Shown here: one piece after another, positions 6,794-9,322 of the stretch
Numbering within the stretch: the stretch's first letter is position 1
Layout of the letters: each line of letters opens with the position of its first letter
Origin: Eubacteriales bacterium
Lineage (GTDB): Bacteria; Bacillota_A; Clostridia; Lachnospirales; Lachnospiraceae
Direction: 5' to 3'
Assembly: GCA_030527765.1 (NCBI GenBank)
Contig: JAUNAE010000136.1
Coordinates: 1 to 9,322, forward strand
DNA length: 9,322 nt
Notes under the pieces: model-generated
Seen by the model: the letters and a program-made list of their open reading frames with translations, nothing else
Told to the model about the DNA's origin: nothing
Databases searched by the model: none
Made by a program: the position numbers and the translations under genes

Positions 6794-8510
6794 AGTTCTG
6801 CGCCTTTATTAATGTCTGATATACTTCGTTATTATTTAACAGTTCCTTATGTGTTCCATTTCCAACGATCCTTCCATCCTTCAGGACATAAATCCTGTCA
6901 GCTTTCTCGATCGTTGAAAGACGATGGGCGATCACGATGGTAGTACGGTTCTTCATGGCTTTCTCAAGCGCCTCCTGGATCTCCTGTTCATTCTGCACAT
7001 CCACACTGGATGTGGCTTCATCCAGAATCAGGATAGGAGCATCCTTTAATACTGCCCTGGCAATGGCGATTCTCTGTCTTTCACCACCGGATAAGGTCGC
7101 ACCACGTTCGCCAACCAATGTATCATATCCTTGCGGAAGCTCCGTGATAAATGCATGGGCATTTGCTATCTTAGCTGCCTGGATTACTTCTTCCAAAGAA
7201 GCCTCCGGGCGGGCCATACGGATATTTTCAAGAATCGTTCCATAAAACAGATAAGTTTCCTGGAAAACAACCGCTGCCTTACTATGAATATAGTCTTCTG
7301 TGTAAGCCTCTATATTTTGCCCATCCACCAGGATTTCACCACCGGAAACATCATAAAAACGGAGCAGGAGATTGACCATGGTAGACTTACCAGAACCGGA
7401 TTTACCCACGATGGCTGTCATCTTGCCAGCTTCAATCTGCATATCAACATTTTGAAGAACAGCAGTACCATCCTGTGCATAGGCAAACTGCACCTTTTTC
7501 ATCCTGATATCCGGAAGTTCATGCTGAAGCACAACGGATGCATCTCCCTTTTTCTGTTTAAAAGGCTCATCCATGATCTGGTATAGTTCTTCCGCTACCG
7601 AAAGTCCAAGATAACTGCTGTGCCAGTAAGCATTCATCTCATTTAACGGCTTCATACACTCTCCGGCCAGGAAAAGGATCAAAAGCAATGCTTCAAATGT
7701 AATCTTGCCCTGTGCCATGTGATAAGCTCCTATCAAAACACTGAAGGCAGTTCCGATGGTAGTACAGGCTGTGATCACTGCAGAATCCGACAGAGAAATG
7801 GCCAGATTATCCATGGACCATTTTGCAAACTGCCATGCTTCTTTTTCCAGACGCTTCCCTTCACGTCCACTTACTCCTAAGGATTTTAAGGTATTCATTC
7901 CCTGCATTCCGTCAATATACTGAGCATTCAGATCTGCATAGTCCTGCCAGTAAGCGATCATGGCCTTTGAAACTGCCGGCATAAATAAATGCGGTATCAC
8001 GATAGCGATCAGTGCCATAAGAAATACCATCACACCAACCACAGGATCCAGCATCCACATGAACGTGGTTGTAGCCAGCGTAGTGATAAAAACAATGGCA
8101 GTCTGTGGCAGATACTGTGTCAGAAATGGTTCAAAAGACTCCACTCCATCTGTAATCAACGACTGCAGACTTCCGCTTCTGTGGTCATTTTTATAGGCAG
8201 GCCCCAGATTCATCAGCTTCTCCAGCATACGGGAACGGATGATTCCCTTGATCTTAGCGGAGAATTGCTTCACATACCCTTCCTGGTAGCGAACCATGAG
8301 GGCGCGAAAGACCAGAAACAGAAGCGCAAGTAGAAAATAGCAGAAGATCTTCCTTGTTTCAGCCTGCTCAAAAACCGCAGTGACACCCTTTGCCAGACAA
8401 TACGCCTGTAAAAAGCTGGATAAAACAATGGCAAGTCCTAAAAGGATCTTACCATTTGTTTCTTTTTTGGTGTATTTCAGAAATTGGATTAATCGAAAAT
8501 ATTTCACCAT
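6783..8510 (-). CDS. ABC exporter half-transporter, first subunit
   Basis: This complete 575-residue half transporter has membrane helices in residues 20-300 (for example 22-42, 57-70, 135-175 and 245-285). Its ATPase domain has Walker A GKSGSGKST (369-377), Q-loop VVFQETYLF, signature LSGGERQRIAIARA (from 473), Walker B ILILDEATSSVD (D497, E498) and H-loop H529. The usual tail follows (IYVLKDGRIVGNGTHKELL), giving a direct comparison for the clipped partner. The ATG lies 3 bases after the methyltransferase stop, with GGAG inside the end of that gene as ribosome site. Length, domain order and the overlapping second ABC gene indicate a heterodimeric exporter in the cell membrane. Both subunits keep the catalytic glutamate, so neither ATP site is obviously degenerate. 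The substrate cannot be read from the sequence. Confidence 0.9.
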   Translation of the reverse strand: MVKYFRLIQFLKYTKKETNGKILLGLAIVLSSFLQAYCLAKGVTAVFEQAETRKIFCYFLLALLFLVFRALMVRYQEGYVKQFSAKIKGIIRSRMLEKLMNLGPAYKNDHRSGSLQSLITDGVESFEPFLTQYLPQTAIVFITTLATTTFMWMLDPVVGVMVFLMALIAIVIPHLFMPAVSKAMIAYWQDYADLNAQYIDGMQGMNTLKSLGVSGREGKRLEKEAWQFAKWSMDNLAISLSDSAVITACTTIGTAFSVLIGAYHMAQGKITFEALLLILFLAGECMKPLNEMNAYWHSSYLGLSVAEELYQIMDEPFKQKKGDASVVLQHELPDIRMKKVQFAYAQDGTAVLQNVDMQIEAGKMTAIVGKSGSGKSTMVNLLLRFYDVSGGEILVDGQNIEAYTEDYIHSKAAVVFQETYLFYGTILENIRMARPEASLEEVIQAAKIANAHAFITELPQGYDTLVGERGATLSGGERQRIAIARAVLKDAPILILDEATSSVDVQNEQEIQEALEKAMKNRTTIVIAHRLSTIEKADRIYVLKDGRIVGNGTHKELLNNNEVYQTLIKAQNYEE

Positions 8511-8513
8511 GTC

Positions 8514-9260
8514 TTATTTTTCTCCACCAACCATAAACTGTGGTGTCAGTTTGTTCAGTTCTCTGTCCATCTCACTACGGACAAGGTCACTGATATCTTT
8601 GGTAGCAAATACTTTTGAGAAACCAATCTCGAGCATATAGTTCAGATCCCAGGTTGGACGCTGTTTATTACTCATAAACAGTTTACCGCTCAAGTCATAA
8701 CCTGCATCCTGATCTGCATGATTGTGGATACCTCTGCCGTATTTTGCTTTCATGGCATCATCGTGTGCCCAGTAGATCTTCTTCTGTTCTTCATCAAAGA
8801 AATGCAGATACCAGCAGGCATCAAATACCAGAAGACGTCCGCCTGGTTTCAGAACACGAAGCCATTCCTTATAAGCTTTCTGAGGATCATCAATGGTCCA
8901 TGTGAGGTTTCTGCAGATTACCATATCAAATGTGTTATCTGCAAATTTCAGTTCATGGCAGTCCATTGTCATAAGATCTGCTGTCTGACCTGCTGCTGCA
9001 ACGTTTTCTTTTGCTTCTTTGATCATGTTTTCTGTGATGTCGATACCAGTCACATGATGACCTTCTTCACCTAAAACAATTGGGAAAAAGCCAGGACCTG
9101 TACCAATATCCAGGATTTCCATGCTTCCTTCTACCGGTGCATTATCCAGAACCAGTTTCTTCCACTCATTTCTTGTTTTTCCCTGAAGCTCATTTTTTAC
9201 GCCCTCGCTGTAACCTGCAGCTTCGCCTTCCCAGTAATCTTTAATCTTGTCATTCAACAT
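8514..9260 (-). CDS. Class I SAM-dependent methyltransferase
   Basis: The 248-residue protein has the Rossmann-type methyltransferase fold. Motif I is ILDIGTGPGFFP (49-60), binding SAM. An acidic residue ends strand 2 (VTGIDITENM, D74), and the next contacts include MTMDCHELKF (D100). A post-II region reads DMVICRNLTWTIDDP, and motif III is VLKPGGRLLVFD (136-147). It resembles UbiE/MenG-like small-molecule methyltransferases, with a C-terminal extension that probably forms the acceptor site. It leads the operon and is 3 bases from the first ABC gene, so it may modify the exporter's substrate or a metabolite linked to it; this is inference. The start is firm: AGGGAGG sits 9 bases before the ATG. 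The acceptor substrate is unknown. Confidence 0.88.
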   Translation of the reverse strand: MLNDKIKDYWEGEAAGYSEGVKNELQGKTRNEWKKLVLDNAPVEGSMEILDIGTGPGFFPIVLGEEGHHVTGIDITENMIKEAKENVAAAGQTADLMTMDCHELKFADNTFDMVICRNLTWTIDDPQKAYKEWLRVLKPGGRLLVFDACWYLHFFDEEQKKIYWAHDDAMKAKYGRGIHNHADQDAGYDLSGKLFMSNKQRPTWDLNYMLEIGFSKVFATKDISDLVRSEMDRELNKLTPQFMVGGEK

Positions 9261-9269
9261 CTTATTTTA

Positions 9270-9276
9270 CCTCCCT
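9270..9276 (-). promoter_or_regulatory. Strong ribosome site of the methyltransferase
   Basis: AGGGAGG on the minus strand, 9 bases before the ATG at 9260, supports this start and high translation of the first gene of the operon. Confidence 0.7.
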
Positions 9277-9282
9277 ATAATG

Positions 9283-9317
9283 TCAAGTGATTTTTCCTTG
9301 AAAATCAAGGATTTTTC
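9283..9317. repeat. Direct repeat with internal dyad upstream of the methyltransferase-ABC operon
   Basis: The plus strand carries TCAAGTGATTTTTC (9283-9296) and TCAAGGATTTTTC (9305-9317), near-identical and 22 bases apart start to start, about two helix turns. Between and overlapping them is the inverted repeat TCCTTGA (9295-9301), AAA, TCAAGGA (9305-9311). On the minus strand the dyad falls inside the 18-base gap between a TTGAAA (9314-9319) and a weak AAAAAT (9290-9295), a position suited to an operator. On the plus strand the 7-bp stem is followed by TTTTT, so a weak terminator for a gene arriving from the right is the main alternative. Confidence 0.4.
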
Positions 9318-9322
9318 AACGT

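Noticed and set aside
7131..7586. 151-residue plus-strand frame opposite the first ABC gene
   Set aside because: A shadow of the ATPase domain on the other strand, with no ribosome site or domain.
1..9322. Insertion sequence, CRISPR array, tRNA or rRNA
   Set aside because: No transposase frame, terminal inverted repeats, regularly spaced repeats or RNA-gene sequence were found on either strand.

Overview
The window looks like chromosome of a low-to-moderate GC Firmicute, most likely a gut Clostridia/Lachnospiraceae relative. The reasons are the strong AGGAGG-type ribosome sites, the AT-rich intergenic DNA and the family-level look of the M3 peptidase, ABC pair and methyltransferase. This is family resemblance only; nothing here fixes the genus.

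Right side (about 5130-9322, minus strand, moderate GC): a tight three-gene operon. It encodes a class I SAM-dependent methyltransferase and two half-size ABC exporters that probably form a heterodimer. The genes are 3 nt apart or overlap by 11 nt. Upstream of the methyltransferase lies a dyad within a direct repeat that could be an operator. The second ABC gene loses its C-terminal tail where it meets a convergent gene at 5132-5139.

Middle (about 3020-5139): a patchwork of broken genes with no visible insertion sequence. From right to left these are an M3-family oligoendopeptidase lacking its N-terminal part (plus strand); the first ~90 codons of an unrecognised helical protein with its own ribosome site and an apparent frameshift; a LysR-type regulator fragment; a TerD-domain fragment; and then the C-terminal part of an FtsK/SpoIIIE-type ATPase. 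Each boundary falls inside coding sequence and switches family within a few bases. Either this is a real hotspot of repeated deletion and illegitimate joining, or it is a chimeric assembly.

Left side (1-3020, minus strand, clearly more AT-rich): the FtsK-type ATPase remnant is followed 6 nt later by an intact protein with a WXG100-like helical N-terminus and C-terminal Sel1 repeats. After a 366-base gap comes the first 12 codons of another minus-strand gene. A TerD domain, a multi-module FtsK-type ATPase and a WXG-like/Sel1 protein together suggest the remains of a Ter-linked, type VII secretion-like system. The ATPase lacks its Walker A here, so this copy is probably decayed or incomplete.
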